In this document: in pieces, positions 22,480 to 33,383 of the stretch
Numbering within the stretch: the stretch's first letter is position 1
Layout: every line of letters starts with the position of its first letter
From: Acheta domesticus
Taxonomy: Eukaryota > Arthropoda > Insecta > Orthoptera > Gryllidae
DNA length: 64,000 nucleotides
Assembly: GCA_031308135.1 (NCBI GenBank)
Contig: JAHLJT010004567.1
Coordinates: forward strand, 134,492,991 to 134,556,990
Direction of reading: 5' to 3'
Translations under genes and position numbers: made by a program
Notes under the pieces: model-generated
What the model was told of the DNA's origin: nothing
The model's database searches: none
Seen by the model: the letters and a program-made list of their open reading frames with translations, nothing else

Positions 22480-24345
22480 CAAGGCGCCGCGATTTTGAAA
22501 AATATTCTTTGGGGTACTTTACATGAAGCTCCCCAAACATTTCCAAAATTTTCTCAAAAACAGCTTCAAATTTTTTCTTTAAATTTCTTGTAAGGATAGA
22601 ATAAAATACGCTTATAAAGGTGTCAAAGAATACAAAAAAAACTTTTACAATTTCACAAAACTCTTGCAGTGTTGCGAAACACAAAATTAAAGGCACACAC
22701 TGACCAAGCGATGCTACCTGACTAACACAGCAAGCAAAAACCAAATGAATGTAACATTGAAAGGTTACGAGGCACACATGGCTGGGTTGTCGAACCACAC
22801 CACTGTCACAGCACCACCGTTCCTACAAATCACACCGCTGTCTAGTAGAGGGTCTCAAATGCAGAAAGCGTGAAAAATGCCCTTCACCGGCGTGGATGCT
22901 TCATGCTCCCGGTCCACCATAGCTCCTTCCGCTTGGCCCACACTCCATCAGCTGTGTCGCCCGCTGTCAGCGCGTGTTCTGGCGCTGCCCCGGGTTCCGA
23001 CCCCGGGCAGGGCGCAGAGGGGCGGGCAGCCGGCTAGCTGGCGGCGGGGGGAGAGATACGGGCGCGACGGCACGATGGTGTTGGTGGCGGCGGTGACGGT
23101 GGTGATGTAGTGACGTCACCGGTGTCGGCGGCGAGGGTAGCTGATTGCAACCTGGCAGGGCGGCGGAAGAACTGTCACATGCATCAAGGCGCGGGGAAAC
23201 AATGATTTAATTAATGTCTTCATTCCATTTCATTGATTGATGGATTGATTGCTTGATGATCGATTGATTTTTTTTAAGTGGACGCGCGAATTTTGGAATT
23301 GGCGCCCCCATGACACCCTGGTCTAGCATGGAACTCCCATAATTTAGCGGGAAGTACCCCAAAGAGTGCCCAGGTGGGCGGAAGTCGCAGGAACTTGTCC
23401 GCGCCGACCAAAATGTGCTAACAAAAGGTGGCATAGGTCCCATTTTCACGGTTAACTCAATTTTCGAAAATTGTGAAGGTTTGAAATTTTTTCGGCGTCT
23501 TCCTACAGCTACAAAATTGAAGATAGAGATTTTTCCTTCAAATAAATTTGTTCTCCAAAGCGAGTAATTTCATTACTACCACGCACATTTTTTTGAAAAT
23601 TTTAGTCGTTTTTTGCGCAATATTGCATGCAATATTCGCAATTTTAAAAAACTACAAAAAGCAGATTTTCTCAAAAACGGCTCCAAATTTTTTATTTTAA
23701 CTTGTAGGGATAGTGATAAATGTGCTCTATGAGATGATATTAATGCCTTATTGCTCTATTCTTTTTTTTCTTCAAATGTTACACGAATGTAATTTTTTTG
23801 ACTTGTCTCTCGCGTCGTTAATATTTACATTAGCAGTGATTTCTTCACATTATTATATTTATGAGTTCATGTGCTTTAAATAATGTCGAATATATTTTCT
23901 CGAAAATTGAATATTTTTTTGTGAAAACTAGCTCAAAATTCCACATTTTCTGAAACGTTCAATCGCCATTTTTTCATTAGTGGCTCTAAAGTGTTTGTTC
24001 AAGCTTTTCGAACGGATAGTGTTAATTGCACTCTTTAATATGGAGTAAAGTTCATTTTGGAATATATTTTGTTTTTTCAAAAATTACACAAATGTTATTT
24101 TTTTAAGTTCTCTTATACCGTTAATATGCCCATTTCTAGCAATTTGTAAACACTATTGAATTTGTGCGTGTAAGTGCTTCAAATGATTTCCAATTAATTT
24201 TTTTGAAAATTCAAAAATTTTCTGTGAAAAGAGTTTGAAATATCGCATTTACAGTAGCGCGTAAACGCAATTTTTTTAAAAACGGCTCCAAATTGTTAAA
24301 CGAAAATTGCCATTTAGGACAAAGTTTTACTATTTTTAGTATTCT
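22480..24345 (+). repeat. degenerate tandem array, period about 302 bp, with an internal retrotransposon insertion
   Basis: An anchor related to AAAAACGGCTCCAAATT occurs at about 22562 (variant), 23679, 23982 (variant) and 24284. The last two intervals are 303 and 302 bp. The first is 1117 bp, but subtracting the 808-bp insertion at 22616-23424 leaves 309 bp. Other shared features are AGGGATAGTG-type strings after the anchor and a TTACACnAATGTnATTTTTTT string mid-unit. The units are AT-rich, heavily diverged and non-coding. This looks like a satellite-like or transposon-derived array; I do not recognise the family. Confidence 0.75.
22616..23430 (+). mobile_element. R4-like non-LTR retrotransposon 3' end, copy A (5'-truncated)
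   Basis: From 22621 to 23424 this matches the reverse complement of 38250-37397. Shared strings include TGTCAAAGAATAC at the 5' side, CACAAAACTCTTGCA, CTGTCTAGTAGAGGGTCTCAA, GCCCAGGTGGGCGGAAGTC and the 3' terminus CCGACCAAAATGTGCTAACAA. In the longer copy B this region follows R4-type coding sequence, so most of copy A is its long, GC-rich 3' untranslated region. The flanks carry AAAGGTG on both sides (22616-22622 and 23424-23430), a 7-bp target duplication. It sits inside one unit of the 302-bp array. Confidence 0.8.
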
Positions 24346-25399
24346 AAAAATTATATTTCTGTTCTACTATTAGAAAACACAAAAATTAATAAAATGTCAA
24401 AAAAATGTACTTAAGGCGGCGATAGATGGCATCTGTCAAGTGGCAAGTCCGAATAGCTAGTCGTGACCAAACGAAAAAAAATGAATACGGGAATGTCTGT
24501 GCCACTCTGTAGCACCACTAGTTTTTCTATCCATTCAATCCTAAAATAATTGATATATTGGAGAAACTTTTAACAGTTTTAAAAATTATATTGTTGTAGA
24601 ATAAATAATTATATGTGGAATTTGCTCAACAAATTGTAAAAGATTTGTAGATAGCGTTATAAATGTTGACATGTAGACACGTTCCATCTCAGATTAAAAT
24701 ATGGAGAACACTGACGTTTAGTGGGAAACGTTGACAAGCAGAGATGTAACGCACAACGTAGATAAGAATATTTAAGGGGAAGAATATTTATATTTTTCTT
24801 AATTTTTTCTGAAAGATTTCATATTGAAGTCAGTTCGAAGAAAGCTATGATTTCATCGCATTACGGTAGTTCCACTAAAGTTATAACGAGACATTTGCAA
24901 AAATGTTATCGACTTCGGCGGGACAATTTGCAGTAAATGGTCGATAAAAAATCCTTAAAAGCCTATTGCATAATTACTATTTGATATATTACATTTCATA
25001 GAGTGGGAAATATCCATTCCTTCCATGGAGGAATATTCATGTCTCCAGCTGCAAGCGAAATGAGTTGATGGGTGTACAGATAGCCTCACAAAACAATGAA
25101 TCCCAAGAAATCTCTTGGAGGAAGTCGTATTTCCAATTTCCTTGATTTGGATTTCTTGATGAGAAAATTTCAAAGCGAGAAAATAATAAATGAGACACCT
25201 AGGTACGGATTAATTGTATTAACAAATTAATGCTCTTCCATCAGGAGACATTTCAAAGTCTCCACAGGAGGATGAAGGTAGTCCCCCAGCATTCCCATCC
25301 GTCATTTCGTACCCACAACTAACGGGAACACTTTTTCATGTGTCAGCTGGAATGCCCAAATCATCAAAATGTCCCTTGAGAAATTAAAACTGCATTTAA
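24346..25399. other. non-coding stretch upstream of exon b
   Basis: AT-rich, probably intronic, with no recognised element. Only short open frames. Confidence 0.5.
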
Positions 25400-25413
25400 T
25401 CTCTCTCTCTTTC

Positions 25414-25458
<45 letters not shown>
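25400..25458 (+). repeat. (CT)n microsatellite upstream of exon b
   Basis: An interrupted CT repeat of about 55 bp. It ends about 50 bp before the exon b acceptor at 25507, so it may act as an extended polypyrimidine tract (inference). Confidence 0.9.
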
Positions 25459-25461
<3 letters not shown>

Positions 25462-25507
25462 TCGCGTACATGGAGGTAGTTACTGTATGTGTCGTGTGTC
25501 GCGACAG

Positions 25508-25714
25508 GTGGAGCCTGCGGACGAGGTGTTCGAGATGGTGGACCGCAAGCGCAAGGAGACGCTGGCGTACAAGCGCTCGTTCTTCGTGCGCATGGTGAGC
25601 GACCCCAAGATCTACAACCCCAAGATCGCCAAGGCGCTGCCCGGCGCGCGCCACCGCCACGCCTCCGAGCGCGGCCAGACCATCGACAAACGGCGTCACC
25701 ATCAACACGCCGCA
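25508..25714 (+). CDS. internal exon (exon b), unrecognised protein, with a 1-base frame disruption
   Basis: The acceptor is GTCGCGACAG|GTGGAG and the donor is CCGCA|GTGAGT. The frame from 25508 is open and almost every codon ends in G or C, a strong coding signal. The peptide starts VEPADEVFEMVDRKRKETLA and continues with AYKRSFFVRMVSDPKIYNPK; it is basic and lacks membrane segments. Near 25688-25690 the sequence reads GACAAACGG. In the current frame the end becomes KRRHHQHAA. If one A of the AAA run is ignored, it reads NGVTINTPQ, keeps G/C-ending codons, and leaves phase 2, which is what exon c needs. So I see a single-base insertion: assembly error, polymorphism or real lesion. Phase 0 at the 5' side is compatible with exon a. 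I do not know the family. Confidence 0.82.
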
Positions 25715-25789
25715 GTGAGTGCGGCGCGCGCCGACCTCAACCACTCTGAAAAGCACACTCAAATCACCTTTCTGAAAAGCGCACATACT

Positions 25790-26850
25790 AGCACTCTCAA
25801 GCACACACATCACCCCTCTCAAACACATGCTCATCACCACTCTCAAGCACGCTCATCACCATTCTCATGCACGCTCATCACCACTCAAACACGCTCATCA
25901 CCACTCTCAAACACGCTCATCACCACTCTCAAACACGCTCATCACCACTCGCAAACACGCTCATCACCACTCTCAAACACGCTCATCACCACTCTCAAAC
26001 ACGCTCATCACCACTCTCATGCACGCTCATCACTCCTCTCATGCACGCTCATCACTCCTCTCAAACACGCTCATCACCACTCAAACACGCTCATCACCAC
26101 TCTCAAGCACGCTCATCGCCACTCTCAAGCACGCTCATCGCCACTCTCAAGCACGCTCATCGCCACTCTCAAGCACGCTCATCGCCACTCTCAAGCACGC
26201 TCATCGCCACTCTCAAGCACGCTCATCGCCACTCTCAAGCACGCTCATCGCCACTCTCAAGCACGCTCATCGCCACTCTCCAGCACGCTCATCGCCACTC
26301 TCAAGCACGCTCATCGCCACTCTCAAGCACGCTCATCGCCACTCTCAAGCACGCTCATCGCCACTCTCAAGCACGCTCATCGCCACTCTCAAGCACGCTC
26401 ATCGCCACTCTCAAGCACGCTCATCGCCACTCTCAAGCACGCTCATCGCCACTCTCAAGCACGCTCATCGCCACTCTCAAGCACGCTCATCGCCACTCTC
26501 AAGCACGCTCATCGCCACTCTCCAGCACGCTCATCGCCACTCTCCAGCACGCTCATCGCCACTCTCAAGCACGCTCATCGCCACTCTCAAGCACGCTCAT
26601 CGCCACTCTCAAGCACGCTCATCGCCACTCTCAAGCACGCTCATCGCCACTCTCAAGCACGCTCATCACTCCTCTCAAGCACGCTCATCACCCCTCTCAA
26701 GCACGCTCATCACTCCTCTCAAGCACGCTCATCCCCCCTCTCAAGCACGCTCATCACCACTCTCAAGCACGCTCATCACCACTCTCAAGCACGCTCATCA
26801 CCACTCTCAAGCACGCTCATCACCATTCTCAAGCACGCTCATCACCACTC
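25790..26850 (+). repeat. 22-bp minisatellite, about 45-48 copies
   Basis: The consensus unit is GCTCATCGCCACTCTCAAGC plus AC, with variants (ATCACC for ATCGCC, CCAGC for CAAGC) clustered at the edges and a homogeneous core at about 26100-26660. It begins about 75 bp after the exon b donor. Because 22 is not a multiple of 3 and the unit lacks stops, all three plus frames stay open, giving long Ser/His/Leu open frames (for example 25487-26854). I regard these frames as a by-product and not as protein. Confidence 0.97.
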
Positions 26851-26859
26851 ATAACACAC

Positions 26860-27730
26860 ATCTGCGCACATCAACACACACCATCACATCAGCACACACA
26901 ATATCAGCAAACATGAACACACGTCAGCATATACCAACACACATCAACATTTTTCTCCACATCCACAGCTCTACCGACCAGTACCATATTTTTTTATTTT
27001 TCAAAGACCTTTCTTCGCTTTCGTAAAAAAAGTCAAAACGAAGTTTCGACGAATTTTATCCTGTTTTGTGATACGAACGCAGGCATGCTTATTTATGGAA
27101 ATTACTGTTGAATTAGCTTTTGACTAACGTAGACTTCTCTAGATTTCAGTTTCCAACACTCTTGTCTTCATGACCACCGACTCAAAGAAATTTCTCTTCT
27201 AGTTTCGAGGTTCATAGGGCAATATTATTAATAATAAGAGCCGAATTCATGGTCAATAATGAAAATGAGAGTTCGATAAATGATCTGTTCCAATGCATAA
27301 AGGGTCCTCATTTTGAAACACGGAACAAATAAATAAGTTATGACATCTCTTTTTTAAGCGAAGCCCCTTCCTCTCGTAGGTACTCCACAGTTAACAACTT
27401 CTTTTTCAATTTTTACTTTTTTTATTCAGAAATGGATTATTTAGAAAAGGATAGGTTGTGCAAAAAAAGAATCGGAAGTGAACAATTATCCACCAACCGA
27501 AATTGTGAAAATAGATATACAGTGATACACAGAATAATTAGAATAATATTTTATTCTAATTTCAATACATTTTACAAATTCTAACTACTCCAAGAATATT
27601 CTAGATAGCTCCTCCAAAAAATCAGATCCCAACAGGAGACCCAGGCGCGTCAAATGACACTGCAGTTGTCGCGACTGGTGAACCGGAAGGGGTCTAACCG
27701 CAAATACGGAAGAAGAATAGAGGGAAGGGC
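26860..27730. other. intronic stretch between minisatellites
   Basis: After a degenerate CA-rich edge (to about 26970), AT-rich sequence with no recognised feature. Confidence 0.5.
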
Positions 27731-27734
27731 GGAC

Positions 27735-28165
27735 TCGACTGACTGACTGGACGGTCTGGACGGACGGACGGACTGGACGAACGGACGGACTGGAGGAACG
27801 GACGGACTGGAGGAACGAACGGACTGGACGAACGGACGGACTGGACGAACGGACAGACTGAACGAACGGACGGACTGAACGAACGGACGGACTGGACGAA
27901 CAGACGGACTGGACGAACGGACGGACGGACTGGACGAACGGACGGACTGACTGGACGAACGGACGGACGGACTGGACGAACGGACGGACTGACTGGACGA
28001 ACGGACGGACGGACTGGACGAACGGACGGACGGACTGAACGGACGGACGGACTGGACGAACGGACGGACGGACTGGACGAACGGACGGACGGACTGGACG
28101 AACGGACGGACTGGACGAACGGACGGACGGACTGGACGAACGGACGGATTGGAGAACGGACAGAC
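27735..28165 (+). repeat. GGAC-rich minisatellite, units of 17 and 21 bp
   Basis: Tandem GGACGGACTGGACGAAC (17 bp) alternates with a form that has an extra GGAC (21 bp). Degenerate units lie on both edges. It ends about 220 bp before the exon c acceptor. The Val/Arg/Pro/Ser-rich minus-strand open frame at 27650-28183 is produced by the repeat. Confidence 0.95.
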
Positions 28166-28384
28166 AGGACGGACTGAACGCACGGACGGGACGAGAGTTA
28201 CTCGATTATAAAAGAATTATCAATAGCTACTTTATTACTGAAGAATTCTCTTATTCCGTAAGTGACTATGAATTCGGCCCCTGGCGCTGTTTTCATGTAT
28301 TAACATGTTGGGTTTTAAGTATGTGCTGTGGGAGGGGAAGGGGCCCGCGGGGTCGTCTGCATTTATGAGCTCCTCGTGCCGCAG

Positions 28385-28465
28385 GGCGTCGTGGATCAGC
28401 TGGCCGCTGGCGTTCCTCTTCCAAGGCGTCTTCGACGACGTCTCCTCCAACGAAGTGCCCATCAG
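28385..28465 (+). CDS. internal exon (exon c), unrecognised protein
   Basis: The acceptor is CTCGTGCCGCAG|GGCG and the donor is ATCAG|GTGAGTG. It is 81 bp. The first base completes a Gln codon started by exon b, then the frame reads ASWISWPLAFLFQG followed by VFDDVSSNEVPI, and the last two bases start the Arg codon finished by exon d. The choice of frame rests on G/C-ending codons and the normal amino-acid mix; the alternative frame gives an Arg/Leu-rich shadow. The segment around SWPLAFLF is hydrophobic, too short for a confident membrane helix. Family not recognised. Confidence 0.8.
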
Positions 28466-30232
28466 GTGAGTGCATCCCTCCCCGCGCCCTGGCGGAGAAG
28501 CGACTTTGAATCTCCATCCCTTCTACACACAATATGCAAAAGAAGACTCAATTCAATTTAATTAATGCGTTATATTCCGTGACGAGGCTCAGGCCATCAG
28601 GTCTGTTCTTCCGCCTGACCATGCAAATTCCGCTACGCTCCTTTCATTGTCTGGTAGAGGTCGACGAAACTGGTGACTTTAATTTTGCTGATAGGTTTCT
28701 TTCAGGCTTGAAATCTTTTATGTGCTGTAAATCTGCAACATGGGAAAGCCAGCTTTACTTCCCCTCCGAAAAAAGGTCAATGAAGAATGTATTCCCCCTT
28801 AAAAATGTACAGCTTCGATCGCGTTTGAGCCAGCGAACTTGGGAATAATCGTCCGATACGCCAACCGTTGCACCAAATTTAGTAAAAAATATATGAAAGC
28901 GGTTTGAAATCATTCATCAGAATCCATTGATATAAAATCTTGCCTGTGTGCTACTACTGGATAGGGAATTATCCTTCTCCAGTCCATCAAATAAATTTAA
29001 AATTAAAACACCAGTAGATCATGATTTAAAGTAGCAGGCACATACGATATAACCCTCAGCACGTGCAACACTGCAACATGCTGCCATCGTGCATAACTCG
29101 GAAACGGTGTTATTAAACGGTCTTTAAACCCCAGTTTCCGGGTCCCAGCTGGAACACGAATTGTGTTTCTAAGGAAATAATAAGGCAAGTGAGACGTTTT
29201 TGGATGTTTTATTAAATTTTGTAGTGATCTCACTTTCTTCACTCCAGGACACAAAGTGAGAAGAAACGACTTTGACAGGAACGTTCGAATCCAGTATGAA
29301 ATTCACTTTTAAAACAATTATTAACAAAGACTTGAAGTTTTAGATACTTCCCAAAAAGTTTTTAAGATCCGTCTAGTACATTTTGGAGGTTCCGCTCTTC
29401 TATGCTAGGGGTTCCGCTCCGCTTCTCAGAGCTCTAGCTATTCAGAATTTTCACATATCATCTGCAAGGGGACTCACTGCACGATTCGCCGCCGTAAGAT
29501 TTAGGCAAGTATCTATCTTTTATCTATATAACTAATTTTCAATTTGCGCAGAAATTGAAAGAAAACGATGACACTTCCGGCCAAGTGAGATATCTCTGTG
29601 GTTTCGTTAGAAACCACAAAAATCGAAAAACAACGAATGAAACTTGAATTGATTTTGAATGAAAAATGCAAATATTTGATGATGATTTTCCGTCTATTCT
29701 CATACTGTGCCCAGCTAATGAATTCTCATACTCAACTCTTACGTCACAGCTGACATCGTGAGAAAGCAAGACTCCGAGGAAGAGGCCGCCCGACATTAAA
29801 CATTTGTCATTCATTGTTCCATTATGGAACAGCAATTTGATATACTTGATATAAAAAGAACTGTAATACTCTGTATCTATTATACCATGTTCTTGTGCCC
29901 TTCATGAAAACTGTTTTCGTTAAGGTATTTAATTTAATGCAATAAATGAAAGTATTTCATTTGGTGTGCTTAAGCAGTGTGCGTGCTACGTTTTCGAAAA
30001 CCATTTTGTGAGATTTTGTTCAACAGCATTTTTGCTGCTCCACGGCCCCATTTTGGTAATAAAATTAATAGTGTAACAACGGTACATAATTTCTCTTGTT
30101 ATTGAGAAACTCTGAAGATATACATTTTATCAACTTCCAACCCATTAACATTCCAATCACCATTATTGATAAACTTCTATCTAAACGGTGCGCTAAAGTT
30201 AAAAAAGTACTTATTTTTTGAAAATGTAATTT
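28466..30232. other. start of the roughly 26-kb last intron
   Basis: Mostly unrecognised sequence. At about 28585-28621 a motif (CTCAGGCCAT followed by TCTTCCGCCTGACCA) resembles 36683-36718, so a shared, otherwise undefined repeat family is present. At 29386-29420 the string GGTTCCGCTC occurs twice. Confidence 0.5.
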
Positions 30233-30662
30233 TTGATTGATTAGTGATTCCGCGCGCGTTAACTGCTAAGGTCATTAGTCTCAAACAGGTTTCCTCAACC
30301 AGGTAACTCCCACCAGTGGAGCATCGCCCCAGCCGGGACAAATTCAAAATTCTCCGACATATTGGTAGTGAAGTGAACGTATGTAATGGGTGAGAACAAA
30401 GAGGAGGAAGGAAAGATCTTGTGCGGTCCATGGCACATTTGTTACGGTACTGCTCCGGCATTCATTTGGTGTTGATCAGAGAAACTACGGAAATCTGCAG
30501 ACCAGAGCAGCCGCCCGCTTTAATTCTCCTCGAGGCAACGAATGAATTCGACCTAGTTAGCAAGCCTGTGTCGAAAATCCTCCCACCGTCGGGACTCGAG
30601 CCGAGGGCCTCCCGATCAGAGATATTACAGTGACATCAGTTGATGCCCTGAGTCACCTCTCC
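30233..30662 (-). mobile_element. SINE-A copy, near full length
   Basis: On the minus strand the head has an A-box-like TGACTCAGGGC near 30650-30640 and a B box GGCTCGAGTCC near 30603-30593. The body is shorter in the tail half than in other copies (part of the segment before CAACCAGGTAACTCCCACC at 30297 is missing). The tail side is TTGATTGATTAGTG at 30234. Confidence 0.88.
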
Positions 30663-32395
30663 GAACAGTTCAAATGAAAATTGCTTCTCGACATTGAATT
30701 CCGGGCTTTGTGTTGTATTCTTATGAACTTTAAAGAATAAAAAAATATTTACTCACACTGGGACTCGTATCCGAGCTGGGGGGAAGTGGTCTAGTGGCGC
30801 GCCCTACCATTTGAGACATTGTGTCACTGTGGTGACCCTATAGTTTAAATATCGCCATAATCTACCCGTAATGTTTTTTTCATTCTGCATATTTCAACTC
30901 ATAATTGCGTAGAAACAAACATCAGCGTACGAGTATGTTGGTGTGCTCTCTCCTATATCAATCCTACCTTAAACTTATTACAATGTGAGGTCGCTTACAC
31001 TTCATGTCCGATTTGCGTTTGTTGAGGTTGTGCGGTATGATCTGTTCTGGGCAGTTGGCGATTTTTTGACAAAACAGTAGAGAGTAGCCAGAAAACCGCA
31101 GACCGTACCGTCTGCGAAATGTATTCTTCTGACAGCCATATCATCTGCAGCATCAGCTCCTAATGCTTCAAAGTGCCAACGATACGTAGGTGCTCACTGC
31201 GTGCGCTTGAAGTTTTGGGATAATTTTCACGAGTGATTTACAGTGTTCCAATATCGTTACTCAAAACAGAACTTACACAAATCGTGTTGAAATGCATATG
31301 AGAATATGTATGCGGGTAAATTACGAGTAAATCATTGAACTGATGTAAACGAACAGGCCATAAATACTGAATTTCAAAGAGCCCGCGTTGTTTACTTTCA
31401 TCACGATATTAATTAAGTTCGCCACAAAATAAAATTTAATCACTGAATTAAATTAAAAGTCAAGATATGTCAATAAGATTTTTTAAAGTAAGTTTTAAAC
31501 TGCACTTTTCTTGCATTCTAGCTGCAGGAATACATCGATTTCATGTGATCTCCAGATGGCGATATGGCAAAAATAATATAATGGCGCCGGGACAAGTAAT
31601 CCAACATTTGTGAAATGAATGCGAATAATTTCTGCATGTTTCTCACCGACCACGCCCCCCAATTAAGTTTGGCATCGACGAGTGTCAAAACACCGCCCAC
31701 ATGACTCAACAGACAAGAAGTGATTGCGTTACCAGATTCATCCGATCCAAACCCAATGAACTCTTATTGTTGAAGAAAAACACCGAGCATCATGTGAGAA
31801 CACGTATCGCCTTTATAACGTTAAATGTCAGCTTCAATAACGTACCCTGCCTTCAAAAATTGAATTACTGCTCGCTGGACCCATGTGGAAAAATTGATGT
31901 TGTTATTGTATTCAGTGCTATGTATTTCTGCGCATCGTAAAAAAATGAAATGCGCCGACGAGTCTTACCAATCCATTTTCCCATGTTTTATGTCATCTAC
32001 TAGAGAAAAACAATACTTTCCATTGTGATACGATTCAAACATTTTTTACTTTTAATTGAGCAACCTTCATAGACACACATTTCCTGTTTCAACCACATAA
32101 TACCTGCAGTAATCCAATTACAGGAACAATCTGTAGTATGATTCTCATACCTAAATCTTTACGGCCACATCTGCGATAAATTGTCTGATCGATGGGTAAT
32201 GAAGCAGATACGATTTGAATGACGATGGAGCAGTTGTGAAAGGGAAGAACCTTTCGAAATCATGCCGCGAAGTGCCCCCTTCACACACATACATACATGC
32301 ACTCATACAAACACAATCGGACCTCCACAAATGGATTCCACAAGGGTCAACCGAGTTTTGAAAGCCCGTTACTCACAGATGGAAGGTGAGCGTTC
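30663..32395. other. non-coding stretch
   Basis: No gene recognised. Near 30755-30835 the minus strand has weak tRNA-like A and B box strings (GGATACGAGTCC), but no cloverleaf could be drawn by eye. Confidence 0.45.
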
Positions 32396-32650
32396 TCACC
32401 ACAACAACACGGGTCGCCCAATTGTACGGACAGTTGGCAGCTCGGAGCCGACGACCGCTCGTGTCACGCGACCCAGGGAAAGCCGCCCCATCCCCCGGCG
32501 GGGAAGTCCAAACGCCCGGGGCGTTGCGGCGGTCGGGGGAACGGGGGCGTGAGGAATAATGGCGGTTGCGGCAAAGCAAAAAAAGGAAGAAACAAAAAAG
32601 ATTGCGGACGTTCACCACTGTCACGAACTCGCTCGCCGCACCGTGCCGCG
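32396..32650. other. CpG-rich block
   Basis: A CpG- and GC-rich stretch (dense CGG, CCG, ACGG) of about 250 bp in AT-rich surroundings, intronic if the gene model is right. Open frames on both strands look compositional. It may be an internal promoter or part of an unrecognised transposon. Confidence 0.4.
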
Positions 32651-32907
32651 CCAGCACGTTTGTCTTAAATGAGATGACGTCGCGATAGCCAGCGAAGGAT
32701 CGAGCGCTATAGAAAAGCTAATCGTGCAGAAGAACCCACGGAACGGGGGGGTTTTCCCACAGCGAATGGAAGTTCCTGTCTTGAAAGGTTCTTCCGAAAT
32801 GTAGACTCAATTTATTCTTATAAAATCTACATCGCAAGGTGTGAATTTTCTTCTATGAAGCTCATTTCCTACGAATCTCTCACTTGTTCACCAAAGAGCA
32901 GCTCGTT

Positions 32908-33383
32908 GAGTGATTGAGATTCCGGGCTAAGGTCATTAATCCCGTAAGTGTAATGCATGTTTCTTTCCACGGGAGGGGACTGTGCTCTTCCCCTTCTGTG
33001 TGGCGAGATCTGACGCCGACCTACCGTCGGCTAGCGGGGGTTTTCCCAACCAGGTTTCTCCCACCAACTGGGCACCGCCCCAGCCGGGACAAGCTCTAAG
33101 CTCCCGACCGGTCTCCTGGCATGTGTGGTAGTGTATTGCATGTTAGTGTGTGTGGGTGTAAATAAGGGGGAAATATAGGGCAAGGAAGAGGAAGAAAACA
33201 TCGCGCGCGGTCCGTGGCCCGTTTGTTAGTTTACAGCTCCGGCATAAGCCTGGTGATGAGCGGAGAAACCACGCAAAACTACCGATCAGAGCAGGCGGCC
33301 TTCAGAATTATCCTCCAGAGAGCGACTGAATTCGACATAACTGACAAGCTAGTGTCGAAAATCCTGCCACCGTCGAGACAGCA
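32908..33383 (-). mobile_element. SINE-A copy, head-truncated
   Basis: The tail side begins TTGAGTGATTGAG near 32907. The body carries CAACCAGGTTTCTCCCACC near 33047, GCCCCAGCCGGGACAAGC near 33077 and ACTACCGATCAGAGCAGGC near 33279. Similarity ends just after the GTCGAAAATCCTGCC string near 33355, before the B box. Confidence 0.88.

Noticed and set aside
22385..22798. 137-residue minus-strand open frame
   Set aside because: Antisense to the 302-bp array unit and the R4-like copy A; no protein motif.
23207..23449. 80-residue minus-strand open frame
   Set aside because: Falls within the shared 3' region of the R4-like copies; the same interval in copy B (37397-37620) does not support a conserved protein.
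25790..26850. CRISPR-like array
   Set aside because: Units are contiguous with no unique spacers and the sequence is eukaryotic; it is a minisatellite.
25487..27026. Three long overlapping plus-strand open frames of 349-455 residues
   Set aside because: They are produced by the stop-free 22-bp minisatellite; only the first part (25508-25714) shows real coding signal.
27650..28183. 177-residue minus-strand open frame rich in Val, Arg, Pro and Ser
   Set aside because: Translation of the GGAC-rich minisatellite; no start context or non-repeat coding signal.
30755..30840. tRNA gene on the minus strand
   Set aside because: A- and B-box-like strings are present, but I could not form acceptor and anticodon stems; at most a diverged SINE head.
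32262..32657. Gene in the CpG-rich block, open on both strands
   Set aside because: Frames are compositional and lack supporting splice sites or motifs.
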